DNA of 64,000 nucleotides. It comes from Castellaniella sp. MT123. GTDB lineage: Bacteria; Pseudomonadota; Gammaproteobacteria; Burkholderiales; Burkholderiaceae_B. The notes beneath the pieces are model-generated. The model worked only from the letters and a program-made list of their open reading frames with translations, was not told where the DNA came from and made no database searches. The translations under genes were made by a program, and so were the position numbers. The stretch's first letter is position 1; each line of letters opens with the position of its first letter. Where the stretch lies: the NCBI RefSeq assembly GCF_039614765.1, contig NZ_CP154879.1, positions 558,001 through 622,000 on the forward strand, read 5' to 3'. Positions 12,508-23,713 of the stretch are shown piece by piece.

Positions 12508-15210
12508 TCAGGCGTCGAGCGCCTTGGATACGATTTCATGCACGTTGCGCGACAGGCCGGGGGCCGAGCGCACCCGATGCAGCGCGGCTTTCATGCCTTC
12601 GCGCGACACGGGTTCGTAGCGCGCCCAGTTGTCAAAAGCGCGGGCCAGCCGGGCGGCGACTTCCGGATTGATCTCGTTCAGGGTCAGCACCTGCTCGGCC
12701 CAGAAGTCGTAGCCTTCGGGGGTGTGCAGATTGGCCATATTGTCCATGCAGAAGCGGAAGATCACGGCGCGGGCCCGGTTCGGCGTGCGCAGGGTGAAGT
12801 CGGGCAACGCCATCAGGGCGCGCACCCGGGCCACCGTGCAGGAGGGGGCGCTGGCCTGGATACCGAACCAGTTGTCGAGCACCAGGGGTTCCGCATGCCA
12901 GCGTGTGTGGAAGTCCTGGAGCAGATCGGCGCATTCCTGGGGCGCGTGTTGCAGCAGGGCCGTCAGCGCACCCAGGCTTTCTGTCATATTTTGCGCCTGG
13001 GCATATTGCACGCGGGCCTTCCGGACGGCATCCGGCGTCTGGCCTGCCAGCAGGTATTCCAGTGCCAGGTTGCGCAGGGATCGGCGCCCAGAGGAAACGG
13101 GATCGGGGGAATAGGGGCCCCCCTCGTCGGCCAGCGAGTCGTACAGCGCGTTCCATTGATCCGCCAGGCTCGCTCCCAGGGCCGCCTGCGTCCGCGTCCG
13201 GACGGTGGCGGCGGCTTGCGGATCCATGGGGGCACTGCGTTCGAGGAGTTCGCGCAAGGCAGGCAGGGCCAGAAGGCGCGTCCGGTAGGCGGGAGACAGG
13301 GCATCGTCGCGCAGAGCTTCGCGCCAGAGTTCCATCAGGGGCTCGATGGCGGGCTGCGGGGCCTGGTCGCGCAGCGACCGCATGCCGGCCAGCAGGTGCC
13401 GCAACGCGGTTTCCTGTGTGGCGTCCCACCGCGCGAAGGGATCCGGGTCGGACCGTGCCAGCAGTGCCAGATCGTCCGCGTCGCGCTCGGTCTCGATGAT
13501 GACCGGAGCCGAAAACCCGCGCAGCAGGGAGATCACGGGAGCTTCGGGAACGTCGTCCAGCGTCCATGTCTGGCGGGCTTCCCGCAGTTCCAGCAACAGG
13601 GTGTCCCTTGACTGTCCCTGCCAGAGGATCGGCAGCGGGCGGCCTGACCGGTCCAGCAGGCCGATGGCAACGGGGATGTGCAGCGGCGGCTTGTCGGCGA
13701 TCGGCGTCTGGCGGGCCTCCAGGCCAGCTGGGGGGCAGTGCTGGCTGAGCGTCAGCTGCAGGCAGCGGGCTTTGGCATCGTAGTGATGTTCCACCTTGAC
13801 GCGCGGCGTGCCCGCCTGGGCGTACCAGCGGCGGAACACGGTGAAGTCCTGTTCCGGATGTTGCCGGACATAGATCGATTCCATGGCATTGACGAAATCG
13901 TCGCAGGTGACGGCCTGGCCGTCGTGGCGGCGAAAATACTCGTCCATGCCGGCCCGAAAGCCGGATTCGCCCAGCAGCGTGTGCTGCATGCGAATGACCT
14001 CGGCGCCCTTTTCGTAGACCGTGGCGGTATAGAAATTACCGATTTCCTGATAGCTGTCCGGGCGGATCGGGTGTGCCATCGGGCCGGCATCTTCCGGAAA
14101 CTGCATCATGCGCAGCACGTGGACGTCGTCGATACGCTTGACGGCCCGGGCGCTGGCGGCTTCCGCGGCAGGCAGGCCGTCGGCCAGCATATCAGCGGAG
14201 AATTCCTGCTCGCGAAAGACGGTCAGGCCTTCCTTCAGCGAGAGCTGAAACCAGTCGCGGCAGGTAACGCGGTTGCCGGTCCAGTTGTGGAAGTACTCGT
14301 GCCCGATCACGTCCTCGATGCGGCGGTACGCGCCGTCGGTCGCGGTCGCCGGGTCCGCCAGCACGTAAGCGGCATTGAAGACGTTGAGGCCCTTGTTTTC
14401 CATGGCGCCCATGTTGAAGTCGCGGGCGGCCACCACCATGAAGCGGTCCAGGTCCAGTTCCAGCCCGAAGCGGCGTTCGTCCCAGTGCAGGGCGCGTGCC
14501 AGGCAGTCGAGTGCCCAATGGGTCTGTTCGCGGCAGCCCCGGTCGCTGTACACCTGCAGCAGGACCGAGCGGCCGCTGCGGGTGGTCTCGGTGCGTTCGA
14601 TGCAGTCGAAGTCGCCCGCCACCAAGGCAAACAGATAGCAGGGTTTGGGATGGGGGTCGCGCCACAAGGTCTGGTGGCGGTCGTCGGGCAGTGTTGTTTG
14701 TTCGACCAGGTTGCCGTTGGACAGCAGGGTCGGATAGGCCTTGGGGTCCGCCCGCAGGACGACCTCGTAGCAGGCCATCATGTCCGGGCGGTCGGGAAAC
14801 CAGGTGATGCGCCGGAAACCCTGGGCCTCGCATTGGGTGAAGAGCTTGTCGCCGGATACGTACAGACCCATCAACGTGGTGTTGCGCGCGGGATGGCAGA
14901 GGCTGGTGATGCTGACGGTGAAGGGCTTGCCGGATGCCGGAGGCGTCAGGCGCAGAGTTTCGTCATCGAGATAGTATTCGTTCGCACTCAGCGCGTGGCC
15001 GTCGATCTGGACGTCGATGAGTTCCAGGTCTTCGCCCTGCAGGACAATGGGCGCGCCTGGTGGAGTGTTCCTGTCGGGTTCGAAGCGCAGCACCGAGCGT
15101 ACCCGGGTGGTTTGGGCATCCAGATCGAATTCCAGCCTGACCTGGGGTAGCCGATAGGGATAGGGGGTGTAATCCTGGCGATGGATCGTCTGGGCGATGT
15201 CGGTGCGCAT
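12508..15210 (-). CDS. pepN: Aminopeptidase N (M1 family)
   Basis: Zinc metallo-aminopeptidase that removes N-terminal residues from peptides; cytosolic, with no signal peptide. 900 aa. The substrate-recognition motif GAMEN is at residues 268-272, the zinc site HEYFH at 304-308 with the third ligand in KEG near 327, and the long C-terminal helical domain is complete. The 163 nt upstream of the start (15211-15373) hold no gene and must carry the divergent promoters of pepN and the lipoprotein gene. Confidence 0.97.
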   Translation of the reverse strand: MRTDIAQTIHRQDYTPYPYRLPQVRLEFDLDAQTTRVRSVLRFEPDRNTPPGAPIVLQGEDLELIDVQIDGHALSANEYYLDDETLRLTPPASGKPFTVSITSLCHPARNTTLMGLYVSGDKLFTQCEAQGFRRITWFPDRPDMMACYEVVLRADPKAYPTLLSNGNLVEQTTLPDDRHQTLWRDPHPKPCYLFALVAGDFDCIERTETTRSGRSVLLQVYSDRGCREQTHWALDCLARALHWDERRFGLELDLDRFMVVAARDFNMGAMENKGLNVFNAAYVLADPATATDGAYRRIEDVIGHEYFHNWTGNRVTCRDWFQLSLKEGLTVFREQEFSADMLADGLPAAEAASARAVKRIDDVHVLRMMQFPEDAGPMAHPIRPDSYQEIGNFYTATVYEKGAEVIRMQHTLLGESGFRAGMDEYFRRHDGQAVTCDDFVNAMESIYVRQHPEQDFTVFRRWYAQAGTPRVKVEHHYDAKARCLQLTLSQHCPPAGLEARQTPIADKPPLHIPVAIGLLDRSGRPLPILWQGQSRDTLLLELREARQTWTLDDVPEAPVISLLRGFSAPVIIETERDADDLALLARSDPDPFARWDATQETALRHLLAGMRSLRDQAPQPAIEPLMELWREALRDDALSPAYRTRLLALPALRELLERSAPMDPQAAATVRTRTQAALGASLADQWNALYDSLADEGGPYSPDPVSSGRRSLRNLALEYLLAGQTPDAVRKARVQYAQAQNMTESLGALTALLQHAPQECADLLQDFHTRWHAEPLVLDNWFGIQASAPSCTVARVRALMALPDFTLRTPNRARAVIFRFCMDNMANLHTPEGYDFWAEQVLTLNEINPEVAARLARAFDNWARYEPVSREGMKAALHRVRSAPGLSRNVHEIVSKALDA

Positions 15211-15382
15211 GAGTCGTTCCGTAAGGCTTTCATCAAGCGTCCATTGTAGTCGGCTGACGGAACCCGGGAGATTCCTTTACTTCGGCGGCCTTCCGGTTTT
15301 GGAATACGGGGGGCGGGCTTTCGGAATATTTTGGCAGCGCCTATGATGAAGCTGTGAGTTTTTTCTGGATATTGTGAACGTG

Positions 15383-16000
15383 ATGAAACGTCTGGGTGGT
15401 TTTGGGCGGATGGCGATGCAGTGGCTGGGCGTTGCATTCTTTGCATTGTCGCTGGGGGGGTGCGCCAGCGTGTTTTCCGCGCAGGTCACGCGCTACCAGC
15501 AATGGCCTGACCACACCGTGGGGGCCACCTACTGGATCGAACCAGAGGCAGCCCAGCGGAATAATCTGCAGTACCAGACATTTGCGGATACTGTGCGGGC
15601 CGCCTTGGGGCCGACGGGGCTGGTCGAGGCGCGGTCCTTGTCACAGGCGCGTTTCATTGTGCACATGGATTATGGCAGCTCGCAAGAACGCGAGTGGCGC
15701 GAACGCATGGTCGATCCGTATTTCTACCCGGGTTTTCCGGGGCCTGGTTTTCACCACCCCTGGGGATGGGGATATGGGCCGGTGACCGAGACTGTGCCGG
15801 TGGTGGTGACCCGGCTTCATCTGTCTGTGCGGATCGATGATCAGACGCAGCAAGGACGCGAGGTCTATCGGGCCAGCGCGGTCACGGCCGGCCCGGAAGA
15901 TCAGCTTGGGGCAGCCATGCCGTATCTGGCTCGCGCGCTGTTCGACCGGTTTCCCGGTCGTAATGGTCAGGTCGTCCAGGTGCGCTATCCGCGTCAGTGA
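15383..16000 (+). CDS. DUF4136-type outer-membrane lipoprotein
   Basis: Predicted lipoprotein of about 205 aa, function unknown. A hydrophobic signal ends in a lipobox LSLGGC with the lipidated Cys at residue 27 and Ala next, which favours the outer membrane. The mature part resembles DUF4136 proteins: an N-terminal segment with TYWIEP, then a beta/alpha domain with FIVHMDYG. In the middle is a run rich in Pro, Gly, Phe and Trp (residues about 115-130). A GTG at 15374 is an alternative start in the same frame. It is divergent from pepN and followed by a terminator. Confidence 0.8.
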   Translation: MKRLGGFGRMAMQWLGVAFFALSLGGCASVFSAQVTRYQQWPDHTVGATYWIEPEAAQRNNLQYQTFADTVRAALGPTGLVEARSLSQARFIVHMDYGSSQEREWRERMVDPYFYPGFPGPGFHHPWGWGYGPVTETVPVVVTRLHLSVRIDDQTQQGREVYRASAVTAGPEDQLGAAMPYLARALFDRFPGRNGQVVQVRYPRQ

Positions 16001-16032
16001 GGTGGATAGCGGCGGCTCGTGAAATCAGGATC

Positions 16033-16068
16033 CCAGGCCAACGGGGCTGGCCGGGGCGCCTGGTTTTT
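16033..16068 (+). terminator. Intrinsic terminator of the lipoprotein gene
   Basis: Stem CCAGGC (16033-16038) with GCCTGG (16058-16063), containing a nested GGCCA/TGGCC pair, followed by five T. It lies in the gap between two convergent genes and touches the stop codon of the H-NS-like gene. Confidence 0.6.
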
Positions 16069-16436
16069 CAGGCGGCCTTTTCAATCAGAAAGGTGTCGCG
16101 CGACGTGCCGGCTGTTTCGGCTTCGGTGATCCAGCGCGGTGGCTTGCCGCGACCCGTCCATTCGGCGTGCGTGTCCGGGTGGCGGTATTTCGGTGGAATC
16201 ACGCGCTTGGCTGCCGGAGCCGCCTTGCGGGGTGCGCCGGATGTGCGACTGGGGGCCTTGTGGTCGAATGCCGCCGCAATTTCTTCAGGGGTGATGCCAT
16301 AATCACGCATCGATCGGACGATCGACGTCACAACCGGTTTGCGTTGTTTGGCCTGCAAGTTCTGCAGTTGCTTTTCGATTTTCGCCTTTTCTTTTTCCAG
16401 GCGGGTTTTCTGAGAGGCGTAGCTGGTGCGTGCCAT
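16068..16436 (-). CDS. H-NS-family nucleoid-associated protein
   Basis: Small DNA-binding protein of 122 aa related to betaproteobacterial H-NS/BpH3-type silencers of AT-rich DNA. The N-terminal half (residues 8-58) is a charged coiled coil for oligomerisation (LEKEKAKIEKQLQNLQ). A basic Ala/Pro/Lys linker follows (60-82). The C-terminal DNA-binding domain carries the family signature YRHPDTHAEWTGRGKPPRW (84-102). A 20-aa tail continues after it. The ATG has GGAG upstream. A perfect hairpin lies in its 5' leader (16467-16488). Paralogues are common in this group, so no specific name is given. Confidence 0.9.
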   Translation of the reverse strand: MARTSYASQKTRLEKEKAKIEKQLQNLQAKQRKPVVTSIVRSMRDYGITPEEIAAAFDHKAPSRTSGAPRKAAPAAKRVIPPKYRHPDTHAEWTGRGKPPRWITEAETAGTSRDTFLIEKAA

Positions 16437-16466
16437 TCATTGCTCCGTGCAGAGTTGTATTTATGG

Positions 16467-16488
16467 CCCGGATACTTTTATATCCGGG
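16467..16488 (-). other. Hairpin in the leader of the H-NS-like gene
   Basis: Perfect 8-bp inverted repeat CCCGGATA / TATCCGGG with a 6-nt loop, centred about 40 nt upstream of the ATG. It could be an mRNA structure or an operator; no T-run follows in either direction. Confidence 0.5.
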
Positions 16489-16589
16489 ACGGACTCAGAT
16501 TTTAAGCTGATTTTCCCCCGTTTGGGGTAATTGAATAGGTACGTGGTTGATCGAATATTGAATCGTGAATTCAAGATCGACAGAGGCGG

Positions 16590-17408
16590 ATGAAAATGCG
16601 GGACAAGACACTTTCCGTGGCAGCGGTTCAAATGGTTTCCGGACTGTCGCTTCAGGATAATTTGAAACAGGCGGCGTACTGGATCGAACAGGCTGCCCGG
16701 GGTGGGGCCTGCCTGATCGCCCTGCCGGAATATTTCTGTTTCATGGGCCGGCACGACCAGGATAAGCTGGCCTTGGCCGAAATGCCGGGGCAGGGCCCTA
16801 TCCAGGCATTCCTGTCAGAGCAGGCGCGGCACCATGCGGTCTGGCTGGTGGGGGGGACGCTGCCCCTGCGCAGCCCCGATGCGCATCGAATTTACAATAC
16901 CTGCCTGGTTTTCGACCCGCAGGGAAGACCCTGCGCGCGCTACGACAAAATCCACCTGTTCAACTTCCAGCGCGGGACCGAATCCTATGACGAATCCCGG
17001 GCGATCCGTCCGGGTGACGATGCGCCCCAGGTTTTCGATCTGCCGTTCGGTCGGGTTGCACTGGGGATCTGCTATGACCTGCGGTTCCCGGAATTTTTTC
17101 GGGCGCAGGGAGACGTGCGCCTGATGGTGTTGCCGGCCGCTTTCACCTGGACCACGGGTTCAGTACACTGGGAAGTGTTGCTGCGCGCGCGCGCTATCGA
17201 AAATCAGTGCTATGTCCTGGCCAGTGCCCAGGGCGGCACTCACGAAAACGGCCGTCGCACCTGGGGGCATTCGATGCTGATCGATCCCTGGGGCGACGTG
17301 CTCAGTTGTCTGCCCGAAGGTCCGGGGCTGGCCGCCGGTACGCTCGACTCCGACCGCCTGGAGTCGGTGCGCGAGTCCTTGCCGGCCCTGCGGCACCGGG
17401 TCTTGTGA
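16590..17408 (+). CDS. Carbon-nitrogen hydrolase, nitrilase superfamily (Nit1-like amidase)
   Basis: 272 aa amidohydrolase. The catalytic triad of the superfamily is visible: Glu47 in ALPEYF, Lys120 in YDKIHLF and Cys161 in [12 protein letters not shown]. The sequence around these fits the branch that includes deaminated-glutathione amidase (Nit1/YbeM), which repairs glutathione damaged by transaminases; that assignment is inferred. ATG at 16590 is used, but ATG 16596 has the better spacing to GAGG and may be the true start. tldD follows after 19 nt, and this pairing is common in betaproteobacteria. Confidence 0.88.
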   Translation: MKMRDKTLSVAAVQMVSGLSLQDNLKQAAYWIEQAARGGACLIALPEYFCFMGRHDQDKLALAEMPGQGPIQAFLSEQARHHAVWLVGGTLPLRSPDAHRIYNTCLVFDPQGRPCARYDKIHLFNFQRGTESYDESRAIRPGDDAPQVFDLPFGRVALGICYDLRFPEFFRAQGDVRLMVLPAAFTWTTGSVHWEVLLRARAIENQCYVLASAQGGTHENGRRTWGHSMLIDPWGDVLSCLPEGPGLAAGTLDSDRLESVRESLPALRHRVL

Positions 17409-17427
17409 TGTTTTTGGATATTGTCAG

Positions 17428-18882
17428 ATGAAAATGATCGAACCGGGCCTGGAAGCCCTCAATACCGCCCGCTCGCTGCTGCTGGATCCCTGGGGGCTGG
17501 ATGAATCCCATCTGGCCCGTGCCTTGTCCGAGATCCATACCCATCGGGTCGATTACGCCGATCTGTATTTCCAGTACAGCTGCTCCGAAGGCTGGAGCCT
17601 GGAAGAAGGCATCGTGAAGACCGGCAGCTTTTCCATCGATCAGGGGGTCGGTGTGCGGGCGATCAGCGGTGAAAAAACCGCCTTTGCCTATTCCGACAGC
17701 CTGTCGCCCGCGGCGCTGCTGTCGTCCGCCCAGGCGGTGCGCACGATCGCGCGCCAAGGATCGGGCCGGCGCCGGGTGGATGGTGGCAGCGACACGCCGC
17801 ATCGTCTTTACGCGCCAGTCAATCCGGTCGATTCCCTGTCGGCCCCCGACAAGGTCGCCCTGCTCGAACGGGTCGAGGCTATGGCCCGGGCCGCCGATCC
17901 GGAGATCATCCAGGTCATGGCAGGCCTGGCCGCCGAATATGACGTGATTCTGGTGGCCGGCAGCGATGGCCGGCTGGTAGCCGATGTGCGGCCGCTGGTG
18001 CGGCTGTCCGTGACCGTGATCGCCGAACGCAAGGGGCGCCGGGAAATGGGGCATGGCGGCGGGGGCGGGCGCACGGGTCTGGCCTATTTCACGGATGATA
18101 TCTTGCGGGGCTATGTCGACCGGGCGGTCCACGAAGCCCGGGTCAACCTGGAAGCCCGTCCTACGCCAGCCGGACAGATGACCGTGGTCCTGGGGTCTGG
18201 CTGGCCGGGGATCCTGCTGCACGAGGCCGTGGGGCATGGCCTGGAAGGCGATTTCAACCGTAAGGGGTCCAGCGTCTTTTCAGGGCGGATCGGCGAACAG
18301 GTGGCGTCGCGTGGCGTGACCGTGGTCGATGACGGTACCCTGCCGGATCGGCGCGGATCGCTGAACGTCGACGACGAAGGCCATCCCACGCAGCACAACG
18401 TCCTGATCGAGGACGGTATCCTGCGGGGCTATATGCAGGACTCCATGAATGCGCGGCTCATGAAGCAGGCACCCACGGGCAACGGGCGCCGTGAATCCTA
18501 TGCGCATCTGCCCATGCCGCGCATGACCAATACCTACATGCTGGCGGGAAAGGCCGATCCCCAGGACATCATCGCGTCAGTGGATCGGGGGCTGTATGCC
18601 GTGAATTTCGGCGGCGGGCAGGTGGACATCACCAGCGGAAAGTTCGTGTTTTCCGCATCCGAGGCCTATGTGATCGAGAAAGGCAAGGTCACTTATCCAG
18701 TCAAGGGCGCGACGCTGATCGGCAGCGGCCCGGAGGCCATGCGCCGAATCGGCATGATCGGCCATGACCTGGCCCTGGATTCCGGCGTGGGCACGTGCGG
18801 CAAGGAAGGCCAGAGCGTGCCGGTCGGGGTCGGCATGCCGACCTTGCGTATCGATGGGCTGACCGTTGGGGGCACCGCCTAA
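17428..18882 (+). CDS. tldD: Metalloprotease TldD
   Basis: Catalytic subunit of the TldD/TldE protease, which degrades unfolded peptides and helps process microcin B17 and CcdA in E. coli. 484 aa. The zinc motif HEAVGH is at residues 265-270, followed by the conserved [12 protein letters not shown]. The C-terminal region with [20 protein letters not shown] and [14 protein letters not shown] supplies the last metal-binding Cys. The partner tldE (pmbA) is not in the window. It ends in a convergent junction with pncB. Confidence 0.96.
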   Translation: MKMIEPGLEALNTARSLLLDPWGLDESHLARALSEIHTHRVDYADLYFQYSCSEGWSLEEGIVKTGSFSIDQGVGVRAISGEKTAFAYSDSLSPAALLSSAQAVRTIARQGSGRRRVDGGSDTPHRLYAPVNPVDSLSAPDKVALLERVEAMARAADPEIIQVMAGLAAEYDVILVAGSDGRLVADVRPLVRLSVTVIAERKGRREMGHGGGGGRTGLAYFTDDILRGYVDRAVHEARVNLEARPTPAGQMTVVLGSGWPGILLHEAVGHGLEGDFNRKGSSVFSGRIGEQVASRGVTVVDDGTLPDRRGSLNVDDEGHPTQHNVLIEDGILRGYMQDSMNARLMKQAPTGNGRRESYAHLPMPRMTNTYMLAGKADPQDIIASVDRGLYAVNFGGGQVDITSGKFVFSASEAYVIEKGKVTYPVKGATLIGSGPEAMRRIGMIGHDLALDSGVGTCGKEGQSVPVGVGMPTLRIDGLTVGGTA

Positions 18883-18889
18883 AAACCAG

Positions 18890-18917
18890 GCCCCGGCGGA
18901 TTTTCAGGTGCCGGGGC
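18890..18917. terminator. Bidirectional hairpin between tldD and pncB
   Basis: Perfect 8-bp stem GCCCCGGC / GCCGGGGC with a 12-nt loop rich in T. It sits between convergent genes and overlaps the last codons of pncB. Short A and T runs flank it, so a two-way terminator is likely but not certain. Confidence 0.5.
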
Positions 18918-20151
18918 TCGCGGCGCCGTCCACCGCGCGCCCGAATACCTGCCGCAGGTAGGCCAGGAACGTCGCGTCGGTGCAGTGTTCCTTGCCCGGG
19001 CTATCGGCCAGTTTAGCGGTGGGCATGCCATTGCACTGGAACAGCTTCATGACGATGTTCAGCGGCTGCGGCCCCAGATCGTTCGTCAGGTTGGTGCCGA
19101 TTCCGAACGCCAGCTGGACCCGGTCGGCAAAATGGCGGTAGATATCCAGCGCGCGAGGAATGTCCAGGCCGTCCGAAAAGACAAGGCGTTTGCTGGTCGG
19201 GTCGATGCGCAGGGTCTGATAATGGGCCAGGGCCTTTTCCCCCCAGGCGATCGGGTCGCCCGAATCGTGGCGCAGGCCGTCGAACAGCTTGGCGAAATAC
19301 AGGTCGAAATCCGCCAGGAAGGCATCCGTACCGACCACGTCGGTGACGGCGATGCCCAGATCGCCGCGATATTCCTGTACCCAGTCCTCCAGCGCGGCCC
19401 GCTGGAAATCCCGCAGGCGGACTTTCCCGAACGCCTGGTATGACTGCAGATATTCATGGGCCATGGTCCCCACCGGCACCAATCCGTGGGATTTGGCCAG
19501 CGCGACATTGGACGTGCCGGTGATGTATTGTGGGACGGCCGTTCGCAACCGTTCCACGACTTCGGTCTGCCACACCTTGGAAAATCGGCGGCGCAGGCCA
19601 AAATCGGAAATCTGCAATGGAAAGCGCCGTGCCGGTTCGCGCGAAAAATCCCGCAGCAGTTCGATTTTCGCCTGCAGCCGGCGCCGGCCTTCTTCCAGTA
19701 CGTCGTCCGCCTGATAGCGTCGAAAATAAATCTCGTTGACGATGGCCAGCACGAAGATTTCGAACCCCATGACATGCACCTGGGGACCTCGGGCGATGAT
19801 GGTCAGGGAATCCCCCTGAGTGCCGATCTGAATGAAGCGGCGCTGAAAATGAAACAGCGACAGAAAATCGACGAAATCCGATTTGATGTAGCGCAGCCCG
19901 CCCAGATAATCCAGTTCGTCCTGGCGGAAGCGCAGGCTGCATAAATGATCGATCTGCCGTTCGATCTCTGGTGCCAGTTCCGCCAGTGAATGTTCGGGCC
20001 GGCTGCGGCAGATGAACTGATATTCTGCCTGGGCCGCCGGGTGACGGTGCAGCATGGCCTGCCACATCGTGAATTTATACAGATCGGTGTCCAGCAGGGA
20101 TTCGATCACCGGTCGAAATTTATCGGAGCTCATGGGCATATGCCGTGACAT
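18904..20151 (-). CDS. pncB: Nicotinate phosphoribosyltransferase
   Basis: Joins nicotinate to PRPP, with ATP hydrolysis, to give nicotinate mononucleotide for the NAD salvage route; NadD (6775-7392) acts next. About 415 aa. The N-terminal [17 protein letters not shown] is the NAPRTase signature; later segments include [21 protein letters not shown] and [19 protein letters not shown]. The ATG at 20151 is used; a later Met (20133, MSSDKF) is equally possible. It follows valS by 22 nt. Confidence 0.95.
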   Translation of the reverse strand: MSRHMPMSSDKFRPVIESLLDTDLYKFTMWQAMLHRHPAAQAEYQFICRSRPEHSLAELAPEIERQIDHLCSLRFRQDELDYLGGLRYIKSDFVDFLSLFHFQRRFIQIGTQGDSLTIIARGPQVHVMGFEIFVLAIVNEIYFRRYQADDVLEEGRRRLQAKIELLRDFSREPARRFPLQISDFGLRRRFSKVWQTEVVERLRTAVPQYITGTSNVALAKSHGLVPVGTMAHEYLQSYQAFGKVRLRDFQRAALEDWVQEYRGDLGIAVTDVVGTDAFLADFDLYFAKLFDGLRHDSGDPIAWGEKALAHYQTLRIDPTSKRLVFSDGLDIPRALDIYRHFADRVQLAFGIGTNLTNDLGPQPLNIVMKLFQCNGMPTAKLADSPGKEHCTDATFLAYLRQVFGRAVDGAASPGT

Positions 20152-20173
20152 TCAGGGGATGGGGGTGTGGGGT

Positions 20174-23008
20174 TCAGTCCTGCAGCCGCGTCCGCTGCGC
20201 CCTGACCCGGTCCAGTGTTTCGCCGAATTGCAGCAGGCGGGCTTTTTCCTGCTCCACGACGGCTGCGGGTGCCCGCTCGACGAAGCTGGCATTCGACAGC
20301 TTGGCGCCGGCTTTTGCGATTTCCTTTTCCAGGCGGTCGATTTCCTTGTCCAGGCGTGCGCGTTCGGCCGCGACGTCGATTTCCACGTGCAGCATCAGTT
20401 GCGTGGTGCCCACGACCTGCACCGGGGCGCCCAGGTCGGGCAGGTGGTCCACGGCCTGGACGGTGTCCAGGCGGGCGAGAGCCGTCAGATAGGGAGCCAG
20501 TTCGTCCAGGCCGGCATCCGCGCCCTGAACCAGCAGCGGGACACGCTGGCTCGGGGCCAGATTCATTTCGCCGCGCAGGGCACGGATGGCCTCGGTCAGG
20601 GATTTGAGCGCGGCCATGCGGGCGACGGCGGCGGTATCCAGCAGGGACTCCTGGGCCATGGGGTAGGGCTGGGTGCTGATGCTGGCCTCGGCGCCAGCTG
20701 CCCGGACCCCGGCGGCCACCGAGACTTTCTGCCAGAGCTCTTCCGTGATGAAGGGCATGATCGGATGGACCAGGCGCAGCAGGGTTTCCAGTACATGGAT
20801 CAGGGTGCGGCGCGTGGCCGCCTGTTCCACGGCGCCGCCTGTCTGCAGGCGGACCTTGGCCAGTTCGACGTACCAGTCGCAGTATTCGTCCCAGATGAAG
20901 TGGTAGAGACGGTCGGACACCTGATCGAAGCGGTACTGGGCAAAGCCCGTGTGGACTTCCGTGATCAGTCGCTGCAAGCCGTCGATGATCCAGCGGTCGG
21001 CAAAGGACAGGTCGCCGGGCTGGGCGTGCCCCAGGTCGTGTCCTTCGACGTTCATCAGCACGAAACGGGTGGCGTTCCAGAGCTTGTTGCAGAAATTGCG
21101 ATAGCCCTCGCAGCGCTTCAGGTCGAAATTGATGTTGCGCCCCAGGGTGGCATAGGCCGCCATGGTGAAGCGCAGCGCATCGGCGCCGTAGGCCGGGATG
21201 CCGTCGGGGTAATCCTTGCGCGTGCGCTTGCGGATGGTCTCGGCCTGCTTCGGGTTCATCAGGCCGGCCGTGCGCTTGGCCAGCAGGGATTCCAGGTCGA
21301 TGCCGTCGATCAGGTCCACCGGATCGATGGTGTTGCCCTTGGACTTCGACATCTTCTTGCCTTCCATGTCACAAACCAGGCCGTGCACGTACACCGTGCG
21401 GAAGGGCACCTGGCCGGTATGGTGCATGCTCATCATGATCATGCGGGCGACCCAGAAGAAAATGATGTCGAAGCCCGTGACCAGCACGCTGGAGGGAAGA
21501 TAGCGGGACAGGTCCGGCGTCTGCTCGGGCCAGCCCAGGTCGGTGAACGGCACCAGGGCGGATGAGAACCAGGTGTCCAGCACGTCAGGATCGCGGGTCA
21601 GCGGCCCGGCGACACCCGCCGCGCGGGCCTGACGCTCGGCGTCCTCGGCCGAGCGGGCGACGAAGATCCTGCCGTCGTCCGCATGCCAGGCGGGGATCTG
21701 GTGGCCCCACCACAGCTGGCGGGAAATACACCAGTCCTGGATGTTGTCGAGCCACTGGTTGTAGGTGGTGGTCCAGTTTTCCGGGACGAATTTCACGCGG
21801 CCGTCGGCGACGACTTCCAGTGCCACTTCGGTGATGCTCTTGCCAGGGTGCAGGCTGCCTTCGGGTGCCGGCTCGCTCATGGCGACGAACCACTGATCCG
21901 TCAGCATGGGTTCGATGACGCTGTTGGTGCGGTCGCCGCGCGGCACCATGAGCTTGTGCGGTTTCACCGCCTGCAGGAGATCCTGGGATTCCAGGTCGGT
22001 CACGATGCACTGGCGGGCCTCGTAGCGGTCCAGGCCGCGGTAGGGCGCAGGGGCCTGTTCGTCGATCTTCGCGTCCAGGGTCAGCACGCTGATCATCGGC
22101 AGGCCGTGGCGTTGGCCCACTGCGTAGTCGTTGAAATCGTGCGCGGGAGTGACCTTGACGACACCGGTGCCGAATTCGCGGTCCACGTAATCGTCCGCGA
22201 TGATGGGGATCTCGCGGCCCACCAGTGGCAACGTCACGGTGCGTCCGATGAGATGCGCGTAGCGCTCGTCCTCTGGGTGCACCATGACGGCGACGTCGCC
22301 CAGCATGGTTTCGGGCCGGGTGGTGGCGACCACCAGGTGGGTCAACCCGTCGGCCGGCGTCGTCAGCGGGTAGCGGATTTCCCACATGTGGCCGTCTTCT
22401 TCCGAGCTGACCACTTCAAGGTCGGAGACGGCCGTGCCCAGAACCGGGTCCCAGTTCACCAGGCGCTTGCCGCGGTAGATCAGGCCCTGTTCGTACAGGC
22501 GCACGAAGACCTCGATCACGCCTCGCGACAGGCGATCGTCCATGGTGAAGTATTCACGTGACCAGTCGCAGGAAGAGCCCAGCCGCCGGAATTGGCCTGT
22601 GATGGTGCTGCCGGATTGCTCCTTCCATGCCCAGACTCGCTCCAGGAACTTGTCGCGACCGAGGTCGTGGCGCGATACGCCTTGTGCATCCAGCTGTCGT
22701 TCGACCACGATCTGTGTGGCGATGCCGGCGTGGTCGGTGCCGGGAATGAACACCGTATCGTCGCCGCTCATGCGGTGATAGCGGATCAGGCCGTCCATGA
22801 TGGTCTGATTGAACGCATGGCCCATGTGCAGGGTGCCGGTGACATTGGGCGGCGGAAACTGGATCGCGAAGGGAGCCGATGTGTGCCCGGCCGCCGGTTC
22901 GACGTGCTGCCCGCCACTGAACAGGCCCCGTCGATTCCATTCGTCATACCAGCGGGACTCGATGTCCTGGGGTTCGAAGCTTTTGGGAAGGGAGATGGAA
23001 TCGCTCAT
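20174..23008 (-). CDS. valS: Valyl-tRNA synthetase
   Basis: Class I aminoacyl-tRNA synthetase charging tRNA-Val, with an editing domain against threonine. 944 aa. The HIGH-type motif is HMGH at residues 61-64 within [17 protein letters not shown]; the KMSKS motif is near residue 555. The C-terminus has the usual ValS coiled coil ([20 protein letters not shown]) that contacts the tRNA elbow. The 181 nt between its start and ndk hold no gene and must contain two divergent promoters. Confidence 0.98.
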   Translation of the reverse strand: MSDSISLPKSFEPQDIESRWYDEWNRRGLFSGGQHVEPAAGHTSAPFAIQFPPPNVTGTLHMGHAFNQTIMDGLIRYHRMSGDDTVFIPGTDHAGIATQIVVERQLDAQGVSRHDLGRDKFLERVWAWKEQSGSTITGQFRRLGSSCDWSREYFTMDDRLSRGVIEVFVRLYEQGLIYRGKRLVNWDPVLGTAVSDLEVVSSEEDGHMWEIRYPLTTPADGLTHLVVATTRPETMLGDVAVMVHPEDERYAHLIGRTVTLPLVGREIPIIADDYVDREFGTGVVKVTPAHDFNDYAVGQRHGLPMISVLTLDAKIDEQAPAPYRGLDRYEARQCIVTDLESQDLLQAVKPHKLMVPRGDRTNSVIEPMLTDQWFVAMSEPAPEGSLHPGKSITEVALEVVADGRVKFVPENWTTTYNQWLDNIQDWCISRQLWWGHQIPAWHADDGRIFVARSAEDAERQARAAGVAGPLTRDPDVLDTWFSSALVPFTDLGWPEQTPDLSRYLPSSVLVTGFDIIFFWVARMIMMSMHHTGQVPFRTVYVHGLVCDMEGKKMSKSKGNTIDPVDLIDGIDLESLLAKRTAGLMNPKQAETIRKRTRKDYPDGIPAYGADALRFTMAAYATLGRNINFDLKRCEGYRNFCNKLWNATRFVLMNVEGHDLGHAQPGDLSFADRWIIDGLQRLITEVHTGFAQYRFDQVSDRLYHFIWDEYCDWYVELAKVRLQTGGAVEQAATRRTLIHVLETLLRLVHPIMPFITEELWQKVSVAAGVRAAGAEASISTQPYPMAQESLLDTAAVARMAALKSLTEAIRALRGEMNLAPSQRVPLLVQGADAGLDELAPYLTALARLDTVQAVDHLPDLGAPVQVVGTTQLMLHVEIDVAAERARLDKEIDRLEKEIAKAGAKLSNASFVERAPAAVVEQEKARLLQFGETLDRVRAQRTRLQD

Positions 23009-23189
23009 GGGTTCGGACAGCGAAAAAAACGATCATTGTAGGCGGATGCCAGGGAAACCGCGCATGGTAAAATGCACGGTTCACCGCGGGCACGGGCAAA
23101 TATCCCCATCCGATGGGGCTGCGCCGCGCGGGATTCATTCTACCTTTTCATCGGGAAAGCTCCTTTCCTGTTCTACACCGGAAACCTCC

Positions 23190-23615
23190 ATGGCTATCGA
23201 ACGTACCCTTTCCATCATCAAGCCTGATGCCGTCGCCAAGAACGCAATCGGCCAGATCGTCGCCCGTTTTGAACAGGCTGGCCTGAAGGTCGTGGCGGCT
23301 CGTCTGCAGCAGTTGTCGCGCGGCGAGGCCGAGCGCTTCTACGCCGTCCACAAGGAACGTCCCTTCTTCAAGGACCTGGTCGATTTCATGGTCTCCGGTC
23401 CCGTGTTCGTGCAGGTTCTGGAAGGCGAATCCGCCATTGCCAAGAACCGCGACCTGATGGGCGCCACCGACCCGAAGAAGGCCGCGCCGGGCACCATCCG
23501 TGCCGACTTCGCCGACAGCATCGACGCCAACGCCGTGCATGGCTCCGACGCCGCCGAGACCGCTGCCGTTGAAATCGCCTTCTTCTTCCCTGAAAGCAAC
23601 ATTTTCGGCCGCTGA
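23190..23615 (+). CDS. ndk: Nucleoside diphosphate kinase
   Basis: Transfers the gamma phosphate from ATP to nucleoside diphosphates through a phospho-histidine. 141 aa. The active-site His117 lies in NAVHGSD, with [12 protein letters not shown] at the start and the C-terminal FFFPESNIF. The ATG at 23190 gives the standard family length; the in-frame region upstream is not conserved. It opens the conserved plus-strand series that runs to purA. Confidence 0.97.
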   Translation: MAIERTLSIIKPDAVAKNAIGQIVARFEQAGLKVVAARLQQLSRGEAERFYAVHKERPFFKDLVDFMVSGPVFVQVLEGESAIAKNRDLMGATDPKKAAPGTIRADFADSIDANAVHGSDAAETAAVEIAFFFPESNIFGR

Positions 23616-23661
23616 TCGCGGCTTGTGTCCCGTCTGGCTCGACGCGTCGGCCGGGCGGAGC

Positions 23662-23681
23662 ACCCCGGGTTGCCCCGGGGT
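23662..23681 (+). other. GC-rich hairpin between ndk and rlmN
   Basis: Perfect 8-bp stem ACCCCGGG / CCCGGGGT with a TTGC loop. No T-run follows, so it may attenuate transcription or protect the ndk message rather than terminate fully. Confidence 0.45.
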
Positions 23682-23713
23682 CTCGAGTTCTCCTCATCTG
23701 TCGATCGTTTTCT

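Noticed and set aside
20054-21565. Plus-strand open frame of 503 codons
   Set aside because: Antisense shadow of valS and the start of pncB produced by high third-position GC; no domain or ribosome-binding site.
22809-23189. In-frame upstream extension of ndk
   Set aside because: It overlaps the valS start on the other strand and adds residues not found in NDK proteins, which start at [15 protein letters not shown].
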